DNA of 64,000 bases from Pseudomonadales bacterium (GCA_002708905.1 PAPM01000027.1:96156-160155); one strand, 5' to 3'. Shown: positions 34,881-44,784, counted from the stretch's first letter. Made by a program: numbers and translations. The notes: generated by a model from the sequence alone, not told the origin.

Positions 34881-35549
34881 ATGAGCACGCACGACATGCC
34901 CTTTATTATTTACGGAACTGCCTGGAAGAAACAGCGTACCGGCGATCTTGATACCGTTCCATACGACCCGAATGCTCCGGTCTATGAGCAGGTGCTGGCG
35001 TCATGTGAGGTGTCGCTGCACAACCTGCAGACCCGGTATCTGGATGGCTATATCCTGCATTCGCCGTTTAAAGTGTTTGAGCAGACCGTGGAAGCCTGGC
35101 GGGCGATGGAATCGCTGTATCATCAAGGCAAAATCGGGCACCTCGGTATCAGCAATTGCTATCAGTTGGAGGTGCTGCAGAACCTTTATAAGATTGCGGA
35201 AATAAAACCGACGCTGGTCCAGAATCGCTTTTACGATGAAACCGGCTATGACATTGAGTTGCGTCGGTGGTGTCGTGAACACGACATAGCCAACCAAAGT
35301 TTTTGGACTTTAACGGCCAATCCCCATCTGTTAACGAACAGTGTTCTGGTTCAACTTGCCGGTCAATATGGCAAAGCGCCGGCGCAGGTGTTGTTTAACT
35401 ACCTCCGGCAGCGTAACGTAACGCCACTAACAGGCACCAAGAGCGTTGAACACATGAAGCTGGACTTGAACAGCTTTGATGTGAATTTTTCTGCAGACGA
35501 ACTGCATCAGATTGATTTGCTGCTGGAAGAATTTGCTACGCCGATCTGA
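34881..35549 (+). CDS. Internally deleted aldo/keto reductase, probably inactive
   Basis: The open frame runs from 34743; I start at the ATG at 34881 (MSTHDMPFIIYGTAWKK) because homologous sequence begins there, giving 222 residues. AKR features from the middle onward are clear: YLDGYILHSP, IGHLGISNCYQLEVL, LVQNRFYDETGYD, NQSFWTLTANP and TPLTGTKSVEHMKLDL. Directly after YGTAWKKQRT the sequence jumps to TVPYDP, so the roughly 50 residues that normally carry the catalytic Asp, Tyr and Lys are missing, in frame. It is probably a non-functional relic although no stop interrupts it. Its 3' end overlaps the convergent LysR gene by 14 bases. Confidence 0.7.
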   Translation: MSTHDMPFIIYGTAWKKQRTGDLDTVPYDPNAPVYEQVLASCEVSLHNLQTRYLDGYILHSPFKVFEQTVEAWRAMESLYHQGKIGHLGISNCYQLEVLQNLYKIAEIKPTLVQNRFYDETGYDIELRRWCREHDIANQSFWTLTANPHLLTNSVLVQLAGQYGKAPAQVLFNYLRQRNVTPLTGTKSVEHMKLDLNSFDVNFSADELHQIDLLLEEFATPI

Positions 35550-36465
35550 AGCCTGATGTAGGTTTCTGCGGCGATGCCTCCCGTAGTTCCTCAGCCAGAA
35601 AATCAAACACCGCCCTCACCCGCTTGTTGGTGCGCAACTCACGGTGGGAGACCAGCCACATCTCGCCCTTGTAAAATGCACGATCGGTTATCACCCGGAC
35701 AACACCGGATTCATGGTCGCCTATGGCCGTGGGCATAACGCCGATGCCCAGTCCCTGTTTGGTTAATTCCCAATGTACCAAATGACTGTCTGCATTTACG
35801 CAGAAATTATCCTCGTGCAGGTGCAAGCCAAACTCTGCCAGGCTCTCGATATACGCCCGGTTGTCTCCAGTGTTGAAACCAATGAAACAAGCTTCAGTCA
35901 GGGATTCGACAGTCAGAGGATGCGGCAGAGATTGCAGATACTCGGTTGTGGCGTACAACGAGGCGGTAATTTCCGCCAGCTTGCGCGCGATCAGACCCGG
36001 TTGCGTGGGACGGTAGGATCGAATGGCGATGTCTGCTTCCCGGAGTTTCAGATCACTTGTCGCGTTGGATGCAATCAGGTCCACCACAATGCTGGGGTAG
36101 CGCAGCTTCAGTTTTTTGATCAGCGTGGGTAATACCATCATGGCCATGGCTTCTGTGGCGGAAATGCAGATGCGTCCGGCAATGGAATCGGAGTGACCTG
36201 ATGCCGCCAGGGACAACCCCTCGGCGGCTTCCCCCATGGCACGTACATGCTCCACCAGCTGTGCGCCTGCAGGTGTTAACTGCATCTTCTGGCCGTGGCG
36301 TTCAAACAGTGCCATGCCCAGCGCCTGTTCCAGTGCAGACACCTGGCGTCCCAGTGTGGGTTGCGACACACCCAGGGTCCGGGCGGCGGCAGAAAGCGAG
36401 CCTTCATCCACCGTCGCCAGAAAGGCGCGGGCATGGTTCCAGTCGAAATTCAGTGAGCGATCCAT
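35536..36465 (-). CDS. LysR-family transcriptional regulator
   Basis: A 309-residue LysR regulator with the N-terminal winged helix (FLATVDEGSLSAAARTLGVS and QPTLGRQVSALEQALG) and a C-terminal effector domain (RICISATEAMAMMVLPTL). It resembles the GcvA/YafC-like branch by layout. It is divergent from the methyltransferase gene with about 126 bases between, which may be a shared control region, and convergent with the defective aldo/keto reductase. Target unknown. Confidence 0.9.
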   Translation of the reverse strand: MDRSLNFDWNHARAFLATVDEGSLSAAARTLGVSQPTLGRQVSALEQALGMALFERHGQKMQLTPAGAQLVEHVRAMGEAAEGLSLAASGHSDSIAGRICISATEAMAMMVLPTLIKKLKLRYPSIVVDLIASNATSDLKLREADIAIRSYRPTQPGLIARKLAEITASLYATTEYLQSLPHPLTVESLTEACFIGFNTGDNRAYIESLAEFGLHLHEDNFCVNADSHLVHWELTKQGLGIGVMPTAIGDHESGVVRVITDRAFYKGEMWLVSHRELRTNKRVRAVFDFLAEELREASPQKPTSGFRSA

Positions 36466-36591
36466 ACCGATATCCCGTCATTCAGGAGAGGCTATTCATT
36501 TATGAATAGTTTAAATGCATATATGGGGGTATTGCATTCATTATTGTATGGATAAAATGACCTTCATCGTCAAGAAAAGCCAGGATTCAAC

Positions 36592-37209
36592 ATGGACCAC
36601 TCAATTGCCTATTGGGATCGGATCGCCCAGCGCTATGCCAGGCAGCCCATTGCCAATGAAGCGGATTACCAAAAGAAGCTGGAAGTGACTCAGCATTATC
36701 TGAAACCGGACATGAGGGTTTTGGAGTTCGGCTGTGGTACCGGCTCCACCGCGTTGGTCCACGGGCCTTTGGTGCGCGAGTACATTGCCACCGACCTCGC
36801 CCCTGCCATGATCGAGATTGCCAATGGAAAGTTGGCTGCGAGCGGACCTGGCAATCTTCACTTCGAGGTGGCAGCGTTGGACGATTTTACGGCCCGCCGT
36901 GAACGCTTCGATGGGGTATTGGGCCTGAACGTGTTGCACCTGATGGAGGACCGGGATAAAGCCATTGAACAGGTGTATCAGTTGCTCAATCCCGGCGGTG
37001 TTTTTATCAGCAGTACGGCGTGCTTGAAGCAGGGGCTGAATCCGTACCGGTTTATTGCACCGTTCACGCGGCTGTTCAAGCTACCGCTGGTGAAAGCATT
37101 TACCCGCCGCGAGCTGGAGCAAAGCCTGGAGCGCGTTGGTTTTAATATTGATTATCGCTGGGTACCCGATGGCAATCCACTCGTCTATTTTCTGGTGGCG
37201 ATGAAATAA
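36592..37209 (+). CDS. Class I SAM-dependent methyltransferase
   Basis: A 205-residue methyltransferase. Motif I is VLEFGCGTGSTAL, the acidic residue after strand 2 is in IATDLAPAMIE, and the later FDGVLGLNVLHLMED strand and NPGGVFISST complete the Rossmann core. Substrate cannot be told. It sits divergently from a LysR gene, which may regulate it. Confidence 0.9.
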   Translation: MDHSIAYWDRIAQRYARQPIANEADYQKKLEVTQHYLKPDMRVLEFGCGTGSTALVHGPLVREYIATDLAPAMIEIANGKLAASGPGNLHFEVAALDDFTARRERFDGVLGLNVLHLMEDRDKAIEQVYQLLNPGGVFISSTACLKQGLNPYRFIAPFTRLFKLPLVKAFTRRELEQSLERVGFNIDYRWVPDGNPLVYFLVAMK

Positions 37210-37241
37210 GGGTTGTCGTTGCTTCAGGTTTTCCCTGGGCT

Positions 37242-38807
37242 TCACAATGCCCCGAATTGCTGGATTACGCTGCGCAGCCTGTGGGCTTCTTGCTCCAGGT
37301 GAGTGGCTGAAGCCAACGCCTTGCCGACCTCTTCCAGATTTGCGTGTCCGGTTGCATTGATATTGGTGGCATTCTTGCTGATCTCTTCCGCGACTTTGCT
37401 TTGTTCCTCGGTGGCGGTTGCCACCAGCACTGATTGATCCACGATAATATCGATTTCGCTGCTGATCTGGTCCAGGGCGCCGCGGGTGGCCTGAATATTG
37501 GTGTTACTTTGGCGGGCCATCTCAACACTGTCGTTGATGGCCCGCAATGAGTGGGCCGCCGCTTTCTGGAAATTGTCTACCAGAGAGCTGATGATCTTGG
37601 TGGAATCCTGGGTTTTTTTGGCTAACTGCCGAACTTCATCTGCCACCACGGAAAAGCCCCGGCCATGTTCTCCGGCCCTGGCAGCTTCGATCGCTGCGTT
37701 CAGTGCCAGGAGATTGGTCTGGTCGGCGATGGTATCGATAGTCGTGAGAATATCTGCAATACGATCACTGCTTTGTGCCAGTTCGTTGATGGCGTCGGAA
37801 CTTACGCCAAGGTGCGACGTCATGTTGCTGATGGATTCAATGGTAGTGGACAGTTCCGCTTCCCCCCCGGCTACGCTTTCCCGCGAGCGGTTAACGGATT
37901 CCAGTGTGAGGGCGGAATGACTGGCTACTTCCTGGGTTGCGGCGGCCATTTCATTGATGGCGGTTGCCAACTGTTCTACTTCGCTGGATAAGGTTTCCAG
38001 TTGCGAATCGCAGGTGTTCATATTCGTCATGGTACTGGCCGTTTCCCGGGCCACAGCATTGGATGATTCATTGACTCGCCAGAGCACGGTTTCTTTCAAC
38101 GATTCGAGATAATGCAGTGCTGCAGCCAGCTGCGCGATTTCATCATTGCCGCCACCATAAACAGTGCGGGCAATTGTGTTGTCGAAAAAGCGTCGGCTGT
38201 GGGAAGCCAGGGACCGAATGCGTCCGGTAGTGAGCCAGGCTACAGTCATCAGCACAAGACTGTTAATGGCAATCAACAGGCTAAGGGGGCTTTCGAAGGA
38301 TGCCAGCACGAGCATCGTCAGGGCGGAGGTCAGTGCAACGCTCAAACCAATCAACAACCCGATCGGAATACTGTGCAGCCAGCTTTGCAAGCGTTTCAGC
38401 ACAGAGGATTTTATTTGGTAATTGTGCTCGGCGGATTCCACCAGCGCCGGTGTGGGTTGCCGCCGCACAGATTGATAGCCAACCACTTGATTGTGTTCCT
38501 TCACCGGCGTAATCAGGGCATCCACCCAATAGTGATCCCCGTTGTTACAGCGGTTTTTAACAATGCCCATCCAGGGTTTGCCGGCTTTCAGGGTTTCCCA
38601 CAGGTCCCTGAATGCCAGTGTCGGCATGTCAGGGTGGCGAATCAGATTGTGTGGCTGACCCAACAGTTCTTCTTCGTGAAAGCCCGAGATGTCCACAAAG
38701 TCCTGGTTGGTGGTTAGAATTCGGCCCTTCAGATCGGTTGTGGATACAATACGAGTTGCGGATCCCAGTTTCACTTCGTGGCCGGTGACGGGCTGATTGT
38801 TCCTCAT
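37242..38807 (-). CDS. Aer-like methyl-accepting chemotaxis/energy taxis receptor
   Basis: A 521-residue receptor with an N-terminal PAS domain (about 15-120; [20 protein letters not shown] and [20 protein letters not shown]), a pair of membrane helices with almost no periplasmic loop (about 147-195), and a cytoplasmic signalling domain with the conserved hairpin tip ([19 protein letters not shown]). This is the layout of Aer, which binds FAD in the PAS domain and senses redox state rather than an external ligand. No che genes are in this window. It likely steers motility toward favourable respiration conditions. Confidence 0.92.
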   Translation of the reverse strand: MRNNQPVTGHEVKLGSATRIVSTTDLKGRILTTNQDFVDISGFHEEELLGQPHNLIRHPDMPTLAFRDLWETLKAGKPWMGIVKNRCNNGDHYWVDALITPVKEHNQVVGYQSVRRQPTPALVESAEHNYQIKSSVLKRLQSWLHSIPIGLLIGLSVALTSALTMLVLASFESPLSLLIAINSLVLMTVAWLTTGRIRSLASHSRRFFDNTIARTVYGGGNDEIAQLAAALHYLESLKETVLWRVNESSNAVARETASTMTNMNTCDSQLETLSSEVEQLATAINEMAAATQEVASHSALTLESVNRSRESVAGGEAELSTTIESISNMTSHLGVSSDAINELAQSSDRIADILTTIDTIADQTNLLALNAAIEAARAGEHGRGFSVVADEVRQLAKKTQDSTKIISSLVDNFQKAAAHSLRAINDSVEMARQSNTNIQATRGALDQISSEIDIIVDQSVLVATATEEQSKVAEEISKNATNINATGHANLEEVGKALASATHLEQEAHRLRSVIQQFGAL

Positions 38808-39101
38808 GGTATCGACTCTCTAATACGTGACACGTAATTTGAACAGGTGCTGGCAACACAGTCCTGTGATTTGCCCGAAAGCAAAGAAGGGTGCCGTCCT
38901 TGGAGTTTTCAGGGTATCTGTATTTGCCCTGGGGGGCATATAGTGGGCGAAGAGCGGTCGTACAGAAATCAGGCCAGTGTTCAAATAACCATGGGTGAAC
39001 AATAGCTTACATTTCAATGGTTGCAAGTATGATTGCAATATCCAGGGGGGGATTTTCAGGGCTGGCGTTGGGATTCCACCCAACGCCAAGGTCCGGAATT
39101 C

Positions 39102-39383
39102 TTATGATCGTGAAGAGTTTCTGCGCTCTCTGGTAACTAACACCAGTCCGGCCAGCAGGGCCAGGGCGATGGAGGTTCCACCGGCATTGATTTCAGGTAC
39201 AGCGGTCGCATCTTTGGAGTGATCCTTTTTGCAATATTCGCCACCGTGATAGTGACCCTTGCGTGATTCGTGATGCTTGCTGCTTCCGTTGTGGTGCCGG
39301 TCAGGGTGAGAACTACCGCTGAATGCATACGTCGGAATTAAGGTTATAACCAGTGTGATCAGAATAGCTTTAATCGTGTTCAT
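39102..39383 (-). CDS. Small His-rich secreted protein with VPEI-type sorting tail
   Basis: A 93-residue protein with a signal peptide (MNTIKAILITLVITLIPTYAFS), a central His/Lys/Ser-rich region of about 35 residues (for example HPDRHHNGSSKHHESRKGHY), and a C terminus of VPEINAGGTSIALALLAG followed by a basic RERR stretch. The tail matches exosortase-type sorting signals of the VPEID-CTERM kind: motif, hydrophobic helix, basic end. It should be exported, sorted and cleaved by an exosortase-like enzyme encoded elsewhere. The His-rich middle could bind metal. AAGGG lies nine bases before the ATG. It is probably monocistronic. Confidence 0.75.
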   Translation of the reverse strand: MNTIKAILITLVITLIPTYAFSGSSHPDRHHNGSSKHHESRKGHYHGGEYCKKDHSKDATAVPEINAGGTSIALALLAGLVLVTRERRNSSRS

Positions 39384-39642
39384 GTTCGGTTGCCCTTTAT
39401 ATCGAAACTACTAATGGTTGACGCTGGGCAGTGATTTACTTTGACGTCCGTTGGTTCCAGTGAAATTAACGCCAGCAAATAGAATAATGCAAAAGGGCTG
39501 CCAACTTTTAGGATCAATAAATTCAGATAGTTAGGCTTGCACCTAAGTTGCACTGATAAAAAAGCCGACACATTCACTTAAAAATCCATCGACTGGGTCA
39601 CATATTTCGAATCTCCCTAAGAAATTTAACTTAGTGCCTGCG

Positions 39643-39996
39643 TTAGGGCACAGAAAACACCACATGGCCGATGCCCCTTGGCGGCGACGTTACTGTAAAA
39701 CGGCTTGTGGGGCTGCCATCGGGCAATGCACAGCTGGTGCTTCCGGCGGATGGCACAGCAACAAGTTCGCTGCCGATGATGACATTGCCGAAGGTTCGGG
39801 CCCGATTGCTGCTGACAGTGCCGATTAACTGCCACCGAACCTCGCCCTGCCAGGAGACTCTTCTCAGACAAATATTCACGTTGCTGCCGCTTCGGTTTTG
39901 TACCTGCACGCTGGTGCTGGCTGCACCGTAAACCGCAACCGGAGTTGCCAGCATCGGGAACAGGAATATCGCGAGTGTAAAAAAGTGCTTAAGCAT
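39643..39996 (-). CDS. Small secreted protein of unknown function
   Basis: 117 residues when started at the ATG ending at 39996, which overlaps the stop of the upstream membrane-protein gene by eight bases (ATGCTTAA) and opens a signal peptide (MLKHFFTLAIFLFPMLATPV, cleaved near AYGA or VYGA). The upstream in-frame extension lies inside that gene and is rejected. The mature chain is about 90 residues of beta character with two Cys (ICLRRVS and STSCALPDG), compatible with one disulfide. No family is recognised. The overlap suggests it works with the 387-residue membrane protein. Confidence 0.65.
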   Translation of the reverse strand: MLKHFFTLAIFLFPMLATPVAVYGAASTSVQVQNRSGSNVNICLRRVSWQGEVRWQLIGTVSSNRARTFGNVIIGSELVAVPSAGSTSCALPDGSPTSRFTVTSPPRGIGHVVFSVP

Positions 39997-41152
39997 GTTT
40001 TTCCATCTCTTCAAACTCAGTTTTATGCAGGGCCAGCGGCACTTCTTCCTCCAGAATAATACTGTCAGGACGATAGGCGTTCTCCATGTTTTTTCCCACC
40101 ACGTATAAGGCGGTAGCCAACGCGCACAGAATGACCAGGGCAATGAGCACTTTGAAGATAGCGCGGGTCGTGCGTCTTACCAGTCCGCTTCTCATTTCGT
40201 TGTGGATAAGAGCCAGTCTGTTGAGGTCAATCTGGGTTCGTTTCTGCAAGGTGGAGCGTCGTGTTTGCCCGGTGGTTCGAATAAAAAAGCGGATTGGACT
40301 GGTGACGCCGTTGATAATCAGCGCGTCTGCTTCCAGGGGGCTGATAGGTGGATAGAGGCTGCGGATCAACTTGGATTTGGAGGATTCCTGATAACGCTCG
40401 AGTTCCTCCGCAAAATAGCACAGTACCTTGTCCTTGGTGACATCATCCAGGGACGAAACAAAGTCAAATACCTCATCAACGGTTTTGTCTTTGATCCGCG
40501 TTAAGATACTTTCTTTTTGTTCCTCCGGGAGATTGCAGACGTTGGCCAGGGTCACTAATTTTTCGTGCAGTTCCCTGCCGCGGCCTGAAAATGCTTCCTT
40601 GAGCGCTCCCAGTTCACGCCATTCCCCCTGGTCGGAAATACTGCCCACGCGGTTCGACACATATTGGGTGAAGGATTCCCGGATCTTGTATAAGTTGATT
40701 CCCCGTTCAGAGTTACCCAATTGTATTTTCAGATAGGCACTGAGTTCCGGCATACTGGAGGCCACCAGGCAGTACAGCAGCATGGTGCGATCCATTTCAT
40801 TAAAGCCTTTGTCCGGTGGCAGAATCAGCAGCAACATGATCAGGGCAAACAGGTAATTGCCGAAGATCCAAAGTACCAGGTAACGAATGCTGCCCCGACC
40901 GGTAACCGAACTTCGTTTCAAATCAGAGTAGAAGGTCAGTGTGCTGATAAGGGCACTCAAAAACAGCAGGAACAATGCGCCCGGCAGGTTGGGGCTGATG
41001 TACATCCTGATCCAGTCACTGGACGGTAGAAACTCAAATAAAGTGCCGGGAAACAAACTGAGGTTGATGCCAGTGGGATCGTCCGGGGTGTAACTGTAAA
41101 CAGAAACGGAAAACAGTCCCAGAATTAAAATGGCCAGCGATTTGGAATTCAT
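39989..41152 (-). CDS. Unknown multi-domain membrane protein
   Basis: A 387-residue protein I do not recognise. It has an N-terminal signal or membrane segment, two closely spaced helices (about 58-75 and 92-112), a long cytoplasmic region of about 200 residues that is helical and charged (around KEAFSGRGRELHEKLVTLAN and DEVFDFVSSLDDVTKDKV), a C-terminal helix (about 333-355) and a short acidic tail. An internal hydrophobic stretch near 120-130 may be a further half helix. It is cotranscribed with a small secreted protein whose start overlaps its stop. A signalling or scaffold role is possible; nothing fixes it. Confidence 0.6.
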   Translation of the reverse strand: MNSKSLAILILGLFSVSVYSYTPDDPTGINLSLFPGTLFEFLPSSDWIRMYISPNLPGALFLLFLSALISTLTFYSDLKRSSVTGRGSIRYLVLWIFGNYLFALIMLLLILPPDKGFNEMDRTMLLYCLVASSMPELSAYLKIQLGNSERGINLYKIRESFTQYVSNRVGSISDQGEWRELGALKEAFSGRGRELHEKLVTLANVCNLPEEQKESILTRIKDKTVDEVFDFVSSLDDVTKDKVLCYFAEELERYQESSKSKLIRSLYPPISPLEADALIINGVTSPIRFFIRTTGQTRRSTLQKRTQIDLNRLALIHNEMRSGLVRRTTRAIFKVLIALVILCALATALYVVGKNMENAYRPDSIILEEEVPLALHKTEFEEMEKHA

Positions 41153-41299
41153 GGCTGAGAATCTTTTATTTGTTGTGCGGAAATCAGTGTCGGCAATACG
41201 TCGGTATCAATCCGATAGTTATCACTTATGGCCTCAATCTACAAGTAAAGCTTTTCTTCGAATGTGAGAATCATGCAATTCACATGGAAGGAAGGCGCA

Positions 41300-42103
41300 A
41301 TGAATTATTGTATTAAATGGATCAGTTTGTTTTCTGTTTTGTTGTTGAGTGCCTGTGGTGCCCAAGAGGTGGAACTTAACGTCAAGCTTGTCGGGCAGGG
41401 CACTATAAATTCAGCGGCCGGCGTGGATTGCTCTGAACCCTGTGTAGCCATGGTTAAATTATCACCACCCTTGATCGGCAATAAACGCGTCAAAACCTCA
41501 GCCACACCGGCACCGGGCTTTGTATTCCTGGGTTGGAATCATCGCAGTTGTACAGATTCAGAGGTGTGTGACATCGAGTTTATGGGTCTGTGTGTCGATC
41601 AGTTACTCTGCATTACAGGAATGATGTATTTTGAGGAGACCATCAGGCCGGTGTTTGTCGATGCTTCTTATCTGCTGGATTCCGGATGGAGTGAGAGTGC
41701 GGTTTGCGCTGCGTTCAGCAGCGGCGAGGTTGAATGTTGGTCCCGCTATCAGGGGGACGAAGTGGAACAGGTGCCGGCACTGAATAATCCACAGCAGGTC
41801 GCAGTGGGTGGTAACGTGGCCTGTGCCCAGGTGGATGAAGGAATTCATTGTTGGGGCTTCCCGAATTTCCTGCCTCAGGGAGCGCCCCAAGTGTATCCGC
41901 CCCTGGAAATGGAAATGCTGGGCAGTCGAATCTGTGTACTGGATCAGGAAGGCGTAAAATGCTGGGGCACCGACGGGCCAAGGGACACGCCTGAATTTAC
42001 GGACCCCGCCAATTTACGCAAGCAGTACATGATAACCCCCAACCTGAGAGGCAATCAGTTCTGTGTAGACGACGCCGGCGAAGAAAAATGTTGGTGGGGC
42101 TAG
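41300..42103 (+). CDS. Lipoprotein with RCC1-like Cys-Trp repeats
   Basis: 267 residues from the ATG at 41300, which has GGAAGG upstream and opens a lipoprotein signal with LLSAC as lipobox (Cys near residue 20). An in-frame ATG 12 codons upstream lacks such a site. The N-terminal domain resembles bacterial repeat domains with a FLGWNHRSC element. The C-terminal half has repeats with a Cys-x-x-hydrophobic pattern and CW pairs (EVECWSRYQ, GIHCWGFPN, GVKCWGTDG, EEKCWWG), as in RCC1-type beta-propeller blades. Outer-membrane or periplasmic location is likely; the partner is unknown. Confidence 0.75.
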   Translation: MNYCIKWISLFSVLLLSACGAQEVELNVKLVGQGTINSAAGVDCSEPCVAMVKLSPPLIGNKRVKTSATPAPGFVFLGWNHRSCTDSEVCDIEFMGLCVDQLLCITGMMYFEETIRPVFVDASYLLDSGWSESAVCAAFSSGEVECWSRYQGDEVEQVPALNNPQQVAVGGNVACAQVDEGIHCWGFPNFLPQGAPQVYPPLEMEMLGSRICVLDQEGVKCWGTDGPRDTPEFTDPANLRKQYMITPNLRGNQFCVDDAGEEKCWWG

Positions 42104-42214
42104 GGCGACACCCGCTCAAACTCTGACCGGTGTGCGTTGGACAGTTTTGACGCTGTTTACTCACTGGGCTAATCTTTATACTCACTCCGTTATCGAGATG
42201 GATGTCGATAGTGT

Positions 42215-43378
42215 ATGGATGAGTTTTTGCCCGACCCCGTCATTCGGCTCCGCCAACTGGTACGGGAGCTGACGTTCTCACAGATCGCCCCCAATGCCGC
42301 TGCAACCGACCGTGAGGCCCGTTGGCCCGAACACTCCCTGCGTGTGCTGGGTGACGCGGGGCTGATGGGGTTGCATGTGCCGAAGCGATTGGGTGGGCAT
42401 GAACAGGGATTGCTGGCGCTGGCGGTTCTGGGTGAAACCATCGCCCAAGGCTGTGCCTCTTCCGCGCTTTGCTATGCCATGCACTGTGTGGGAACCGCCG
42501 TGATTACCGCCAAAGCCACACCTTACCATGAAGACAAATATCTGGTCCCCATTGCCGAAAACCGGCACATCACCACCCTGGCCCTTTCCGAGCACGGCAC
42601 CGGCGCGCACTTCTACCTGCCGCAAACGGCGCTGGAATTGCGTGGTGACGACTACATTGTCAACGGCACCAAGCAGTTTGTTACCAACGGAGGCCACGCC
42701 GATTCCTATGTGATTTCCACTATGACCAGTGAGCAGGATGCGGGTGACGGCGATTTCTCCTGCCTGATGGTGGACAAGGATGCAAAGGGCATAAGTTGGC
42801 GTGATCCTTGGGTGGGATTGGGAATGCGCGGTAACTCATCCCGGGCCATGCAGCTGGACAGCGTACGTTTGCCACGTCAAAACCTGTTGGGCCAGGAGGG
42901 AGATCAAATCTGGTATACCTTTGAAGTGGTGGCGCCTTATTTTCTGATTGCCATGGCTGGAGCTTACGTGGGCGTCGCCCAGGCGGCGTTGGATGCGACC
43001 ACCCGGCACCTCAAGGAACGCCAGTATGCCCACTCCGGTGAGCGGCTGGCAGATGTGCCCACCCTGCAGTATCGGCTGGCGGAAATGAACATCGCCGTAC
43101 AAAAAAGCCGGGGTTTACTCTATCAGGCAGCCTACCTGGGGGATGTGGGGCATGAGCAGGCCACCAATACCATTCTTATGGCGAAAGCCGATGCCGCGGA
43201 TCTGGCGGTGAGCGTCACCAATGATGCGATGACCTGTTGTGGCGGATCTGCCTATCGTGAAAACGGCCTGCTGTCCCGCTTGCTGCGTGATGCACGGGCA
43301 GCGCATGTCATGTCTCCCACCACCGATATTCTGAAACACTGGAGCGGTCGCCTGCTGTTGGATTTACCCTTGATTTGA
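42215..43378 (+). CDS. Acyl-CoA dehydrogenase family protein
   Basis: A 387-residue flavoprotein with the ACAD fold: an N-terminal helical domain, a middle strand domain (LALSEHGTGAHF and YIVNGTKQFVTNGG), and a C-terminal helical bundle (VGVAQAALDATTRHLKER and NDAMTCCGGSAYRENG). It should oxidise an acyl-CoA or related thioester using FAD; an ETF partner is presumed. Its stop overlaps the frame of the PAS-GGDEF gene, which suggests joint transcription. No other beta-oxidation gene is adjacent. A rare-codon or foreign signature is not evident. Confidence 0.9.
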   Translation: MDEFLPDPVIRLRQLVRELTFSQIAPNAAATDREARWPEHSLRVLGDAGLMGLHVPKRLGGHEQGLLALAVLGETIAQGCASSALCYAMHCVGTAVITAKATPYHEDKYLVPIAENRHITTLALSEHGTGAHFYLPQTALELRGDDYIVNGTKQFVTNGGHADSYVISTMTSEQDAGDGDFSCLMVDKDAKGISWRDPWVGLGMRGNSSRAMQLDSVRLPRQNLLGQEGDQIWYTFEVVAPYFLIAMAGAYVGVAQAALDATTRHLKERQYAHSGERLADVPTLQYRLAEMNIAVQKSRGLLYQAAYLGDVGHEQATNTILMAKADAADLAVSVTNDAMTCCGGSAYRENGLLSRLLRDARAAHVMSPTTDILKHWSGRLLLDLPLI

Positions 43379-43383
43379 ACCTT

Positions 43384-44784
43384 ATGACGACTTACGCGTT
43401 ATACATTGGCCACATGTCCTCGTTCCAGATTCAGCAAGCAAATCTGGATGCGTTGTGTCGGCAGTTCAACATTCCGCCTGTTATTCAGGTGGATCCTGCT
43501 TCTTTGAGGGAGCATTTCCCACCTGTGCCGCTACAGGCAGACGAAGCATACATTGTGTTGTTGGGACCGGAACTGAAGAGCCCTGTCAAAGTTGCCAGGA
43601 ACGTACTTGCGATCTTGCCGGATGTCTCGCTGTTCTTTCTGGTGAAATTTAAAACCTCGGAACTGATGTTGAGCTTACAGTCGCCGGTTTCCGCACTGGG
43701 TGCGAACTGGGAACTGCTGGAGTTGGAGGCGCCCGGTTTTCACGCTGCGCTGACGCGCTCTTTTACAGCGGCGATCAGGAAACGAAAATTCCGCACCACG
43801 CTGACAGGTTTGAACCGCAAGCTGCAGCGCAACACTAAACCGAAAGTATCGGAGCTGCAGCGCTACTCTGTGTCGCTGCATTATCTGGATCACATTGTGG
43901 AGCATGCCTATGATGGCATCATTGCCACCACCAATGATGGACTGATCGTGAAGTGGAATCGGGCGGCTTCAGACATGCTGCAGGTGGACGCAGAAACGGC
44001 CATTGGCTGCTCTGTTTTTACCCTGTTGCAACATGGATGGGAGCAACAACTACGGCAGTTTTACGCAGAGCTGGCGGATGCCGATAATCAATCCTGCCAA
44101 CAGGAAATTTGTTTGTCAGCCGAAGGTGATCGCAATCGGTTTCTGGAATTAAGCCTGTCTCTGATCCGGGATCATCAGCACAACCGGATTGGTGTGGCTG
44201 TTTTTATCCGGGATATTACCGAGCGTAAGGTAACCGAGAAAGTTCTGGAAGCCATGCGCAAGGACCTGGAGCGTATGTCGTTTGAAGACGGGCTCACCGG
44301 AATTGCCAATCGACGCATGTTCGACAAAACCCTGGACCAGGAATGGTTTCGAATGCAGCGGCATGGACTTCCCCTGTCCCTGGTGTTGATTGACGTGGAC
44401 CATTTTAAATTCTTTAACGATCACTATGGCCATCAGGCGGGAGACGATTGCCTGAAGCAGGTGGCCCGGGCACTGCAACAGCAAATTGCCAGAAGCTCGG
44501 ATCTGGTGGCCCGTTATGGCGGTGAGGAGTTTGTGATTCTGTTGCCGGAAACCAATGCGGATGATGCCTTTCATCTGGCGCTCAACTGTTCTGCGGCGGT
44601 GCGTGAGCTATCCATTCCCCATGCGAAGTCAAGCGTGGCGGAATGCATCACCATCAGCGGTGGCGTATTCTCTATTGTTCCCAGCAATAAGACGAACCCG
44701 GAATACATGCTGCAACAGGCGGATGCCCTGTTGTACCAGGCCAAGAAATCCGGACGTGATCAGATGTTAACGGATGCAGAATAG
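43384..44784 (+). CDS. PAS-GGDEF diguanylate cyclase
   Basis: About 466 residues from the ATG at 43384; an ATG at 43375 overlapping the ACAD stop is also possible. The first 165 residues form a domain of unclear type (a receiver-like fold is possible), then a PAS domain (about 170-290, VEHAYDGIIATTNDGLIVKW) and a GGDEF domain with RYGGEEF. An RxxD inhibitory site (RSSD) precedes the motif by the correct spacing, so product feedback is expected. No membrane segment is seen: a cytoplasmic c-di-GMP synthase. It is likely cotranscribed with the acyl-CoA dehydrogenase. Confidence 0.9.
   Translation: MTTYALYIGHMSSFQIQQANLDALCRQFNIPPVIQVDPASLREHFPPVPLQADEAYIVLLGPELKSPVKVARNVLAILPDVSLFFLVKFKTSELMLSLQSPVSALGANWELLELEAPGFHAALTRSFTAAIRKRKFRTTLTGLNRKLQRNTKPKVSELQRYSVSLHYLDHIVEHAYDGIIATTNDGLIVKWNRAASDMLQVDAETAIGCSVFTLLQHGWEQQLRQFYAELADADNQSCQQEICLSAEGDRNRFLELSLSLIRDHQHNRIGVAVFIRDITERKVTEKVLEAMRKDLERMSFEDGLTGIANRRMFDKTLDQEWFRMQRHGLPLSLVLIDVDHFKFFNDHYGHQAGDDCLKQVARALQQQIARSSDLVARYGGEEFVILLPETNADDAFHLALNCSAAVRELSIPHAKSSVAECITISGGVFSIVPSNKTNPEYMLQQADALLYQAKKSGRDQMLTDAE

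Noticed and set aside
39380..39577. 65-codon minus-strand frame overlapping the start of the VPEI-tailed gene
   Set aside because: Only a GTG start, no ribosome site and no recognisable features; the overlap alone is not enough.
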